DNA from: Bradyrhizobium jicamae
Lineage (GTDB): Bacteria > Pseudomonadota > Alphaproteobacteria > Rhizobiales > Xanthobacteraceae
DNA: 64,000 bases
Assembly (NCBI RefSeq): GCF_018130695.1
Contig: NZ_JAFCJX010000014.1
Location: 62,001-126,000, forward strand
Direction: 5' to 3'
Part shown: piece after piece, positions 52,667 through 62,512 of the stretch
Position numbering within the stretch: the first letter of the stretch is position 1
Layout of the letters: each line of letters begins with the position of its first letter
The notes under the pieces: model-generated
Database searches by the model: none
The model's input: only the letters and a program-made list of their open reading frames with translations
Told to the model about the DNA's origin: nothing
Program-made: the position numbers and the translations under genes

Positions 52667-53164
52667 GTGGACACCGTGCTGGACCCGATTATGTCTGGGC
52701 GGAAATCGATTTCCGCCGCCCCGCGAATGCATTATGACGGCCTTGGCGACGAGGCTGGATCTGCGCACGCGATGGAGTTGGCTGCCTTCGAGGACCTGAT
52801 CGACCGGCTGGGGGACGAACTGTCCCGCTGGCCCGACGACCAGCGGCTGGCGGCCGAGGCGCTGCTGGCCGAATCCGCCGAAGCACGCGCGCTGCTGGAC
52901 GAGGCGAGGGCGCTCCGCGAGGCGCTCAAGGCGCCGCCGGTCCGTGCACCGGCGGGCCTGGCCGACCGCATCGTGGCGGCGGCCGAAAAATTGGCGAAAC
53001 AGGTGGCGGCCTCGCCGGATCAGGATGGTCCTAAGTCCGACGAAAAGACGGACAAGCCGGGCAAGGTGTTGCCGGCATTGCTGCTCGCGCTCTGCCTGAT
53101 GCCGGCGCTGGCGCCGGAATTGACGGTCGAACCGCAGGGATCGTCGCGGAGCCAATCGCTCTGA
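52667..53164 (+). CDS. Candidate anti-sigma-like protein with C-terminal membrane segment
   Basis: Up to 165 residues; the start is uncertain (GTG 52667, ATG 52691, 52727 or 52772). The core AFEDLIDRLGDELSRWPDDQRLAAEALLAESAEARALLDEARALREALKAPPVRAPAGLADRIVAAAEKLA has the pattern of small helical proteins often encoded beside ECF sigma genes in alphaproteobacteria. It is followed by a polar linker and one membrane helix (VLPALLLALCLMPALAPEL). I infer an anti-sigma factor for the ECF protein at 48722, from which it is separated only by flagellin, fliD and fliS. No zinc-binding HxxxCxxC motif is present. Confidence 0.55.
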   Translation: MDTVLDPIMSGRKSISAAPRMHYDGLGDEAGSAHAMELAAFEDLIDRLGDELSRWPDDQRLAAEALLAESAEARALLDEARALREALKAPPVRAPAGLADRIVAAAEKLAKQVAASPDQDGPKSDEKTDKPGKVLPALLLALCLMPALAPELTVEPQGSSRSQSL

Positions 53165-53250
53165 GTTGCTGACGCAGCGCGTCGGCTGATTTTCAAATCG
53201 ACTGAACTTTGAGCGTGGCACCGACGTCGCCGCGCGATCAGGCGGCATTC

Positions 53251-53390
53251 CCTCGCCCCGCTCTTGCGGGGAGAGGGTTAGGGTGAGGGGCTGCCTCCGC
53301 AAATGCGATGAGAAACGGACTCGCGGAGAGTCCCCCTCACCCGAAATTCGCTGACGCGAATTTCGACCTCTCCCCGCAAGCGGGGCAAGG
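53251..53390. repeat. Palindromic intergenic repeat, family D, copy 2
   Basis: Outer arms at 53251-53276 and 53367-53390 (cores GCCCCGC, TTGCGGGGAGAGG / CCTCTCCCCGCAA) are inverted, and an inner pair GGGTGAGGGG and CCCCCTCACCC also matches. It fills most of the gap between the anti-sigma-like gene and flgD, and shares its layout with the copy at 26740. Confidence 0.75.
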
Positions 53391-53560
53391 TGAAGTCAGA
53401 CCGCGCGCGGCAAATTCTGCCGATCAATCAACTGATTCCGCCTGCATGAATCCGCGCCTGAATTCGGCGCGCCGTTCGTTTCATCTGCAGACGACCTTCA
53501 CGACCCCAACCATCACGACCTGCGTTCCGTCGCGTGAACCGCGACGAAGAGAGATTTGTC

Positions 53561-54223
53561 ATGACCGTTTCCTCGGCGACATCTGCTGCAACGACCGCGA
53601 CCACCGCGACGTCATCGTCGAGCGCCTCGAACTCGCTGAGCTCGACCGACTTCCTCAGCCTCCTGGTCAGCGAGCTGCAGAACCAGGATCCGCTGAACGC
53701 GACCTCGACCACCGACTTCATCAACCAGCTGACATCCTACGCCAACTTCACCGAACAGCAGTCGATCAACTCCAGCATGACCTCGCTGGCGAGCTCGTTC
53801 TCCAGCCTCGTGACGCTGAACTCGGTCAACTATATCGGTCATACCGTCGAGGCGAAGACCGACACAGCGACGCTGACCAACGGCTCGGCGACCTATGGCT
53901 ATTCGCTGTCGTCGGCCGCCTCCGACGTCACGATCTCCGTGAAAGATTCCTCGGGCAACACCGTTTACACCGGCACCGGCACCGGCAATGCCGGCTCCAA
54001 CACCTTCACCTGGGACGGCAAGAATTCGAGCGGCACGCAGCTCACCGACGGCGGCCAGTACACCATCTCGGTCACCGCGACCGACTCCGCCGGCAACTCC
54101 GTCCTCAACTACACGACCATCAGCGGCACCGTGACCGGCATCGACGCGTCGTCCTCGACGCCGGCGCTGCTCGTCAACGGCACATCCGTCTCCGCCGCCA
54201 ACATCATCGGCGTCACGTCCTGA
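53561..54223 (+). CDS. flgD: Flagellar hook-capping protein FlgD
   Basis: A 220-residue protein from the ATG at 53561. It has the FlgD N-terminal signature SLSSTDFLSLLVSELQNQDPLNATSTTDFINQLTSYANFTEQQSIN, then a Tudor/FNIII-like C-terminus (SDVTISVKDSSGNTVYTGTG...FTWDGKNSSGTQLTDGGQYTISVTA). It caps the growing hook. Its first 20 residues resemble those of FliD. flgE follows after 19 bases. Confidence 0.93.
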   Translation: MTVSSATSAATTATTATSSSSASNSLSSTDFLSLLVSELQNQDPLNATSTTDFINQLTSYANFTEQQSINSSMTSLASSFSSLVTLNSVNYIGHTVEAKTDTATLTNGSATYGYSLSSAASDVTISVKDSSGNTVYTGTGTGNAGSNTFTWDGKNSSGTQLTDGGQYTISVTATDSAGNSVLNYTTISGTVTGIDASSSTPALLVNGTSVSAANIIGVTS

Positions 54224-54242
54224 TCGCATTCGGAGTTTTATC

Positions 54243-55517
54243 ATGAGTTTGACCGGAGCACTTTCCTCGGCGATCTCGGCGCTCAATTCGCAGAGCCAGT
54301 CGCTGGCGATGATCTCGGATAACATCGCCAACGCCGACACCACCGGCTACAAGACCACGTCGGCGATGTTCGCCAATCTGGTGACGGCGTCGAACAGCTC
54401 GCAATCCTACACGTCGGGCGGCGTCACCGTGTCGGGCCGCGCCAACATCACCCAGCAGGGCCTGCTGGCGGCGACCACCAACGCGACCGACGTGGCGATC
54501 CAGGGCTCGGGCTTCTTCGTCACGTCCGACGCGACGACGGGCGGCTCCACCTATTACACGCGCAACGGCGCGTTCACCACCGACAACGCCGGTTATCTCG
54601 TCAACAACGGCTACTACCTCGAGGGATGGCGCACCGATGCCGACGGCAATGTTGCCTCTGGCGCTGGCCTGACGTCCATCAACACGCAGGTCGCCTCCAC
54701 CAGCGGCAGCGCCACCACCAAGACCACGATCGCGGCGAACCTGCCGGCGGACGCCGCGATCAGCACAACGACAGACCCCGTCACCTTCACCAGTTCGATG
54801 ACGGTCTATGATTCGCTCGGCACCGCGAATTCAATGCAGATCACCTGGGAGAAGACCGCTGCCAACACCTGGAAGGCCAGCTTCGGCGCGCCGACCCTGG
54901 CGTCGGACTCCAGCACGACCACCGCCAGCGCGCCGACGGATACGGTGGAAATCACCTTCAACAGCGACGGCTCGCTCGCCAGCACCACGCCAAGCCCGCC
55001 GACCGTTGCGATCACTGGCTGGACCGACGGCGCCGTCGACAGCAACATCACGCTCAATCTCGGTACCGTCGGCAAGACCGACGGGCTGACCCAGTATTCG
55101 TCGGGCGAAACCACGCCGGCGGTCGATCTGACCAGCATCTCGTCCGACGGTCTCGCCTACGGCAAGCTGAGCAGCATCTCGGTCGGCAAGAACGGCATGG
55201 TCGATGCGACCTATTCCAACGGCCAGACCATCGCGATCTACAAGATCGCGGTCGCGACCTTCTCCGATCCCAACGGCCTCGTCGCCCATAGCGACGGCAT
55301 GTATTCGTCGACGGTCGACTCCGGCAACGCGACGCTGCAGGGTTCAGGCCAGAACGGCGCCGGCACGATCTATGGCAGCGAGCTGGAATCCTCGACCACC
55401 GACACCAGCGGACAGTTCTCCAGCATGATCTCGGCGCAGCAGGCCTATTCGGCGGCGTCGCAGGTCATCACCACGGTCAACAAGATGTTCGACACGCTGA
55501 TCTCGGCGGTGCGGTGA
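54243..55517 (+). CDS. flgE: Flagellar hook protein FlgE
   Basis: A 424-residue axial protein. The N-terminal rod/hook signature is SLTGALSSAISALNSQSQSLAMISDNIANADTTGYKTTSAMFANLV, and the C-terminus SSMISAQQAYSAASQVITTVNKMFDTLISAVR is typical. The middle holds GSGFFVTS...YYTRNGAFTTDNAGYLVNNGYYLEGW, the usual FlgE/FlgG domain. It ends in the start region of the small gene at 55520. Confidence 0.94.
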   Translation: MSLTGALSSAISALNSQSQSLAMISDNIANADTTGYKTTSAMFANLVTASNSSQSYTSGGVTVSGRANITQQGLLAATTNATDVAIQGSGFFVTSDATTGGSTYYTRNGAFTTDNAGYLVNNGYYLEGWRTDADGNVASGAGLTSINTQVASTSGSATTKTTIAANLPADAAISTTTDPVTFTSSMTVYDSLGTANSMQITWEKTAANTWKASFGAPTLASDSSTTTASAPTDTVEITFNSDGSLASTTPSPPTVAITGWTDGAVDSNITLNLGTVGKTDGLTQYSSGETTPAVDLTSISSDGLAYGKLSSISVGKNGMVDATYSNGQTIAIYKIAVATFSDPNGLVAHSDGMYSSTVDSGNATLQGSGQNGAGTIYGSELESSTTDTSGQFSSMISAQQAYSAASQVITTVNKMFDTLISAVR

Positions 55518-55519
55518 TC

Positions 55520-55780
55520 ATGGCCGCAGCGGGCAAGAGCGACAACGACGTGCTGCTGCGCCGCTTGCAGCGACTGTCGCTGCGCGCCGCCGCGGTGAAG
55601 GCCGACGACACGGCGCAACTGCGTGCGCTGCTCGACGATATCCAGACGTTACGCGACCAGCTGATGCGCGAATGCGCGCGCATCGACCAGGAGATCAACC
55701 GGACGACGGTGCGGACCACGGCGATCACGGCCTATGCACGTGGCGCCGGTTCGATCCGCAACCAGCGCCGCGGCCATTGA
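55520..55780 (+). CDS. Small helical protein in the flagellar operon
   Basis: An 86-residue protein from the ATG at 55520 (MAAAGKSDNDVLLRRLQRLSLRAAAV...), two bases after flgE; a GTG at 55514 overlaps the flgE stop and is possible. It is charged and helical, with a coiled-coil-like stretch (LRALLDDIQTLRDQLMRECARIDQEINR) and a basic tail. Its position between flgE and a FlgN-like gene suggests an export chaperone or assembly factor. I do not recognise the family. Confidence 0.68.
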   Translation: MAAAGKSDNDVLLRRLQRLSLRAAAVKADDTAQLRALLDDIQTLRDQLMRECARIDQEINRTTVRTTAITAYARGAGSIRNQRRGH

Positions 55781-55803
55781 AAGACAAGAACGGGAGCGAC
55801 TTC

Positions 55804-56274
55804 ATGACACCGGCACGCAACCTACCGCCTCGCAACGTCAGGACGGCGCTCGCCGCCAGCGACGAGCGCGCGAAATCGCTGATCGCGCTGATCGACGACC
55901 TGATCGCGATCGTGAACGAAGAAAACGCCGAGCTCGCCAAGGGCCTGCCGGCTTCGCGGCTGAAGCAGGTCGACGAGAAGAGCCGGCTGGCGACGCTGTT
56001 CGAGCAATCGGTCGCGGAGGCCGTGGCCAGGGCGCAGAGCCTGCATGTGCAGGACCGGGTGCTGCGCGAGCAGCTGATGGAGCGGATACTGAAGCTGCGC
56101 GGGGCGATGGACGAGAACGTGATGCGGCTGCGCGCGGCGATCGAGGCCTCCAACCGCCGCATCGAGGCGATCATGCAGGCGATCCGCGAGCAGATCGCCA
56201 ACGTCTCGCCCTATGGCGCCGCCGGCCGCCGCGTCACCTCGGCCGCGTCCTACGGGACCAACGTCCGCGCCTGA
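55804..56274 (+). CDS. flgN: FlgN-like export chaperone
   Basis: A 156-residue helical protein from the ATG at 55804. The middle (SLIALIDDLIAIVNEENAELAKGLPASRLKQVDEKSRLATLFEQSVAEAVA) matches the FlgN pattern of a helix rich in Leu and Glu, then K-x-x-L. FlgN holds FlgK and FlgL before export, and flgK and flgL are the next two genes. The C-terminal helix SNRRIEAIMQAIREQIANVSPYG is where chaperone clients would bind. Assigned by pattern and context. Confidence 0.75.
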   Translation: MTPARNLPPRNVRTALAASDERAKSLIALIDDLIAIVNEENAELAKGLPASRLKQVDEKSRLATLFEQSVAEAVARAQSLHVQDRVLREQLMERILKLRGAMDENVMRLRAAIEASNRRIEAIMQAIREQIANVSPYGAAGRRVTSAASYGTNVRA

Positions 56275-56296
56275 AGGCGGAGTAGGGAGGCCAGCC

Positions 56297-58069
56297 GTGT
56301 CGCTCGATATCGCACGATTGATCGCCTATAGCGGGCTGTCGGCCACGCAGGTGCAGATCAGCGTCGCCTCGGCGAACATCTCGAACGCGGACACCAAGGG
56401 CTACACCGAGAAGACCGCCAACCAGTCGACCAGCGTCACCGGTGGCGTCGGCACCGGCGTCACCGTCACCGGCATCACCTCGACGGTCGACAAATTGCTG
56501 CTGAAGTCGCTGGTATCGGCGACCTCCGACCTCGGCTCGGCCGACACCACCAACTCCTATCTCACCGAGTTGCAGCAGCTCTATGGCAGCACGTCGAGCT
56601 CGGACTCTTCGGGCACGTCGCTCGCCAACACGCTGGCCTCGCTGGAATCGGCGCTGTCGTCGCTGGCGAGCACGCCGGGCAGCGCTTCGCTGCAGGCGAG
56701 CGCGGTCAGCGCGCTCGATGATGTCGCAACGCAATTGCGCGAGACCTCGGCCAGCATCCAGAACCTGCGCTCCAACGCCGACCAGGACATTGCGTCGTCG
56801 GTCGACGACATCAATTCCGACCTGACCCAGATTGCCGGCCTGAACGCGCAGATCAAGCAGCAGGCGGCGACGGGGCAGTCGACCGCCGATCTCGAGGATC
56901 AGCGCAACACGGCGCTGCAGGATCTCGCCTCGAAGATGAATGTCAGCTACTTCACGGCGTCGAACGGCGATCTGCAGATCTATACGGCGTCGGGGCAAGC
57001 GCTGGTGGACAGCAGCGCACACACGCTGAGCTATACGGCGGCCGCCAACGTGACGGCGGCAACCACCTACAACCCGGGTTCGTCGTCGAGCGGCTTCAGC
57101 GGCATCACCGTCAACGGCGTCGATATCACCTCCCAGATCACCTCTGGCAAGGTCGCAGCCCTGGTCACGCTGCGCGACCAGACGCTGCCGGCGGCGCAGT
57201 CGCAACTCGATCAGCTCGCGACGCAACTGGCGTCCAGCCTCAACACGGTCTCCAACCAGGGCTCTTCGGTGCCGCCGCCGACCAGCCTGACGGGCACGGC
57301 GACCACCAGCAGCTCGACGGCGCTGTCGGCATCGGGCACGGTGCGGATCGCGGTTGCGGACAAGAGCGGCAATCTCGTCTCCTACGCCGATCTCGATCTC
57401 TCCTCCTATGCGACCGTCGGCAGCCTCGTCAGCGCCATCAACGGCATTTCCGGCGTGTCAGCCTCGATCGATTCCAGCGGTCACCTTTCGATCAGTGCGA
57501 CCGGGTCCGGCAACGGCATCGCCATCAACGAGATGACGAGTGCGGTCGGCAGCTCCAGCGCGGGCTTTTCCGATTATTTCGGGCTCAACGATCTCGTCAC
57601 CGCGACCGGCGCTTCCGATTTCGCGGTGCGTAGCGACATCCTCAGCGGAACGGCGGCGCTGCCGACGGCGACGCTCGACTCGTCGGCGACATTGACGGCC
57701 GGCAATTCCGTGCTGTCGTCGGGCTCCACGACCGTGATCAACGCGCTGCACGATGCGCTGACCGACTCCACCAGCTTCTCCGCGACCGGCGGGCTGGCGG
57801 CCACCACCGGCTCGTTCGCCGACTACGCCTCGGCCATCGTCGCCAATGTCGCCAGCAAGGCGACCGCGGCGTCCTCGACCTACACCGCCAAGGAGACGGC
57901 ACAATCGAGCTACGCGAACTCGCTGTCGTCGCAGTCCGGCGTCAACCTCGACGAGGAAAGCGCGCGGCTCAGCTTCTTGCAGAATAAATACACCGCCGCC
58001 TCCGAGCTGCTCCAGGTGATCAACAGCATGTTCTCCGCACTGGTCACCGCAGTGCAGTCGACCAGTTAA
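56297..58069 (+). CDS. flgK: Flagellar hook-filament junction protein FlgK
   Basis: A 590-residue protein. The GTG at 56297 (SLDIARLIAYSGLSATQVQISVASANISNADTKGYTEK) follows AGGGAGG at 56284-56290. It has the FlgK N-terminal rod domain, the long helical D1 region (SYLTELQQLYGSTSSSDSSG...LASLESALSSLASTPG; LRETSASIQNLRSNADQDIASSVDDINSDLTQIAGLNAQIKQQ), and the C-terminal SGVNLDEESARLSFLQNKYTAASELLQVINSMFSALVTAV. It is HAP1 of the hook-filament junction. Confidence 0.95.
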   Translation: MSLDIARLIAYSGLSATQVQISVASANISNADTKGYTEKTANQSTSVTGGVGTGVTVTGITSTVDKLLLKSLVSATSDLGSADTTNSYLTELQQLYGSTSSSDSSGTSLANTLASLESALSSLASTPGSASLQASAVSALDDVATQLRETSASIQNLRSNADQDIASSVDDINSDLTQIAGLNAQIKQQAATGQSTADLEDQRNTALQDLASKMNVSYFTASNGDLQIYTASGQALVDSSAHTLSYTAAANVTAATTYNPGSSSSGFSGITVNGVDITSQITSGKVAALVTLRDQTLPAAQSQLDQLATQLASSLNTVSNQGSSVPPPTSLTGTATTSSSTALSASGTVRIAVADKSGNLVSYADLDLSSYATVGSLVSAINGISGVSASIDSSGHLSISATGSGNGIAINEMTSAVGSSSAGFSDYFGLNDLVTATGASDFAVRSDILSGTAALPTATLDSSATLTAGNSVLSSGSTTVINALHDALTDSTSFSATGGLAATTGSFADYASAIVANVASKATAASSTYTAKETAQSSYANSLSSQSGVNLDEESARLSFLQNKYTAASELLQVINSMFSALVTAVQSTS

Positions 58070-58084
58070 CATGAGGTTTGTGTC

Positions 58085-58993
58085 ATGGTGATGCGTGTGG
58101 CCACCTTTGCGCAGTCCGATCAGATGATCGCGAGCGCGCTGCGCATGCAGGCGGTGATGGCCAATGCGCAGGTGCAGGAATCCTCCGGGCTGAAGTCGGA
58201 GGATTTCGGCGGCTACGGCTCCGGCGCCGAGCGCGTCATCAATCTGCAGGTCTCGGTGACGCGCGCACAGTCCTATATCGATTCCGCGACGCTTGCCGAC
58301 AGCAGGGTGCAGGTGATGTATTCCGCCGTGGGATCGATGACCGACATCATCACCAAGCTGCGCAGCCAGCTGTCGGCCGCGACCACCGGCAGCAGCACGG
58401 AAACCAATTCGGTGATCTCCACCGCGCAGCAGATGCTGTCGCAGATGGGCTCGCTGCTCAACACCCAGTATAACGGCGAGTACGTCTTCAGCGGCGCTCG
58501 CACCACGACCGCGCCGGTCGATCTGACCAGCTTCTCCACCGGCACGGGGTCGACCAGCACGGCTGACACCAGCTATTACCAAGGCGACAGCGAGATTGCC
58601 TCGGTGCGGGTCGCGGACGACCAGACCGTCTCCTACGGCGTCACCGCCGACAATTCCGCCTTCGAGCAGGTGATGCGGGTGCTGAAATTCGTCGGCAACA
58701 GCACCTCGCTGTCGTCATCAGACATCACCAACGCGCTCGATCTCGCCAGCAGCGCGCTGGATGCGACCGCCGCGGTGCAGGCCAAGCTGTCGAATTCGGC
58801 CTCGCAGATCGAATCGGCAAGCTCCCGCCAGAGCGACTACCAGAGCTTTGCCCAGACGCTGTCCGGCGATCTCACCAATGTCGATGTCGCCGCCGTGACC
58901 GCGCAGCTCTCGACCTATCAGGCCCAGCTCACCGCGAGTTATTCGGCGATCGCCAAGATCCAGAGCATGAACCTGGCGAGCTATTTGAAATAG
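58085..58993 (+). CDS. flgL: Flagellar hook-filament junction protein FlgL
   Basis: A 302-residue flagellin-like protein (MVMRVATFAQSDQM...), start at 58085 or the ATG at 58091. Signs: YGSGAERVINLQVSVTRAQSYIDSATLADSRVQVMYSAVGSMTDIITKLRSQL near the N-terminus, LLNTQYNGEYVFSGARTTTAPVD, and a C-terminal helix QLSTYQAQLTASYSAIAKIQSMNLASYLK. HAP3 connects FlgK with the filament. It is the last gene of the flagellar block. Confidence 0.93.
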   Translation: MVMRVATFAQSDQMIASALRMQAVMANAQVQESSGLKSEDFGGYGSGAERVINLQVSVTRAQSYIDSATLADSRVQVMYSAVGSMTDIITKLRSQLSAATTGSSTETNSVISTAQQMLSQMGSLLNTQYNGEYVFSGARTTTAPVDLTSFSTGTGSTSTADTSYYQGDSEIASVRVADDQTVSYGVTADNSAFEQVMRVLKFVGNSTSLSSSDITNALDLASSALDATAAVQAKLSNSASQIESASSRQSDYQSFAQTLSGDLTNVDVAAVTAQLSTYQAQLTASYSAIAKIQSMNLASYLK

Positions 58994-59001
58994 CAAAGAT
59001 G

Positions 59002-59109
59002 CGTAGGGTGGGTTAGCCGAAGGCGTAACCCACCATTGTCTCCGCGGTGAAAGAAGCGGTGGGTTACGCCGAGCGGATGCGCTTTGCGCATCCGCGGGGC
59101 TAACCCACC

Positions 59110-59114
<5 letters not shown>
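59002..59114. repeat. Palindromic intergenic repeat, family A, copy 3
   Basis: A 113-bp element with perfect arms CGTAGGGTGGGTTAGC (59002-59017) and GCTAACCCACCCTACG (59099-59114), an inner pair CGTAACCCACC and GGTGGGTTACG, and an additional small hairpin CGGATGCGC-TTT-GCGCATCCG that the other two copies lack. The right arm contains the stop codon of the convergent activator gene at 59110. Confidence 0.85.
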
Positions 59115-61065
<1,951 letters not shown>

Positions 61066-61180
61066 GTTCCCTCCTTTGACGCGCTGAGTGGTCCACATCT
61101 CTGCCGGACCCCGAGCTTTTCTTTTGATTGTGAAGCCATCCATGGAAACAGGCAACCGGGTACCCCGACCTTGGTGTGAT

Positions 61181-61209
61181 CCGGCCGCACCGCAAAACGG
61201 CGCGGCCGG
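61181..61209 (-). terminator. Hairpin between hydrolase and activator genes
   Basis: CCGGCCGC (61181-61188) and GCGGCCGG (61202-61209) pair, and further short pairing occurs inside. It lies about 30 bases after the hydrolase stop, reading leftward. No U-tract follows, so terminator activity is uncertain. Confidence 0.35.
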
Positions 61210-61241
61210 AAGTGGGTTGAGGGCCTTGAGCCGCAAGGAAC

Positions 61242-62435
61242 CTACGCCGCCTTGCGTTGGCTCAGGCTGTCGTAGAACGCTGTTTCAAAACGCATATATC
61301 CGGTGAACGAGGCCACATCGGCAAACGGGAGGATCTGCGTGGCCCAATAGCCGCCATAACCGTTCTGGCGGTCGATCCAGTAGAACAGGTTTGCGAGCCC
61401 CGCCCAGCCGAGTGCGCCGGCGGGCCGTCCCGTCGGGGCCTTCTCGTCATTGACCATGAAGGTGAACGCCCAGGATTTCGACAGGCCGGGGAAGAACTCC
61501 GCATCGTTGGAGAGCGACTTGATGACGCCCGGCAGCGCCGTCACCTTGAGATCGCCGAGCTGGTTCTTCTCGGCCATCGCCACCGTCTCCGGCTTCAGAA
61601 CGCGGCCCTGCGGGCCGGCGCCGTCATTCAGCCACATCCGGATGAAGCGCATGTAGTCGCCGACCGTGCTGTAGAGGCCGTGGCCACCCATATGCACCTC
61701 AGGCGCCGCCGGCAGCTCGAACTCCATCGGCGTCAGCGAGCCGTCGGCGTTGCGGGCATGCACGCCGGCGAGCTTGCTGCGCACCGCATCGTTGATCTCG
61801 AAGGTCGTGCTCGCCATGCCGAGCGGCTTGAAGATGCGCTCCGCAAAGACCTCGCCGAGTCGCTTGCCGGTGATGCCCTCGACCACCTGGCCGACCCAGT
61901 CGATGTTGGTGCCATATTCCCATTTCGAGCCGGGATCGAACAGCAGCGGCGTCATGATCGCGGCTTTCGACGAGGTGATCACGCTCGGCTGGCCGTGGTC
62001 GGTCGCGAGCCGCAGATAATTCTCGTTGAAGAAGTCGTAGCCGAAACCGCCGGTGTGCAGCAGCAGCATGCGCGTGGTGACGTCGCGCTTCGGCGCGCGA
62101 AGTTTTGGCTGGCCCTTGGCATCGAAGCCGTCGATCACCTGCAGCTTGCCGATGTCGGGCGCATAGGTCTTTGCGGGCGCATCGAGGTCGAGCTTGCCGT
62201 CCTCGATCAGCTGCAGCGCGGCGGTGCCGGTGATCGCCTTGGTGGTCGAGAAGATGGCGAAGCTGCTATCGGTCGTCATCGCGGCCTGCTGGTCGGTGCG
62301 CCGCTTGCCGACAGCGCCCTCGTAGATGTTGCCGTTGCGATCGGTCACCATCGCGACCACGCCCGGGACACCCTGGCCCGTCGTGACGGTTTCTTGGAGA
62401 ATGGCGTCGGCTGTTGTCTTGAAATCCTTGCTCAT
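61242..62435 (-). CDS. Class C beta-lactamase-fold serine hydrolase (esterase-like)
   Basis: A 397-residue protein from the ATG at 62435 (MSKDFKTTADAILQ), with GGAGC before it. The nucleophile motif SxxK is in FSTTKAITG, the Tyr motif in WEYGTNIDWVGQVVEGITG, and the third motif in HMGGHGLYSTVGDYMRF (HxG type). There is no signal peptide, so it acts in the cytoplasm, as esterases of this family do, rather than as a beta-lactamase. Next to a Baeyer-Villiger monooxygenase it likely hydrolyses the ester or lactone product. Confidence 0.88.
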   Translation of the reverse strand: MSKDFKTTADAILQETVTTGQGVPGVVAMVTDRNGNIYEGAVGKRRTDQQAAMTTDSSFAIFSTTKAITGTAALQLIEDGKLDLDAPAKTYAPDIGKLQVIDGFDAKGQPKLRAPKRDVTTRMLLLHTGGFGYDFFNENYLRLATDHGQPSVITSSKAAIMTPLLFDPGSKWEYGTNIDWVGQVVEGITGKRLGEVFAERIFKPLGMASTTFEINDAVRSKLAGVHARNADGSLTPMEFELPAAPEVHMGGHGLYSTVGDYMRFIRMWLNDGAGPQGRVLKPETVAMAEKNQLGDLKVTALPGVIKSLSNDAEFFPGLSKSWAFTFMVNDEKAPTGRPAGALGWAGLANLFYWIDRQNGYGGYWATQILPFADVASFTGYMRFETAFYDSLSQRKAA

Positions 62436-62512
62436 GTGTTGCTCCGTCTGGTCCTGATGATGCGGGAAGGCGGGCCGCGCCGACCGGAACGGTGGCGCGG
62501 CCCATGATGCGT

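Noticed and set aside
61066..61241. Sigma-54 -24/-12 promoter in front of the AcoR-like gene
   Set aside because: I found no GG-N10-GC pair close to TGGCAC-N5-TTGC on the relevant strand; the promoter probably lies upstream of the monooxygenase, outside the window.
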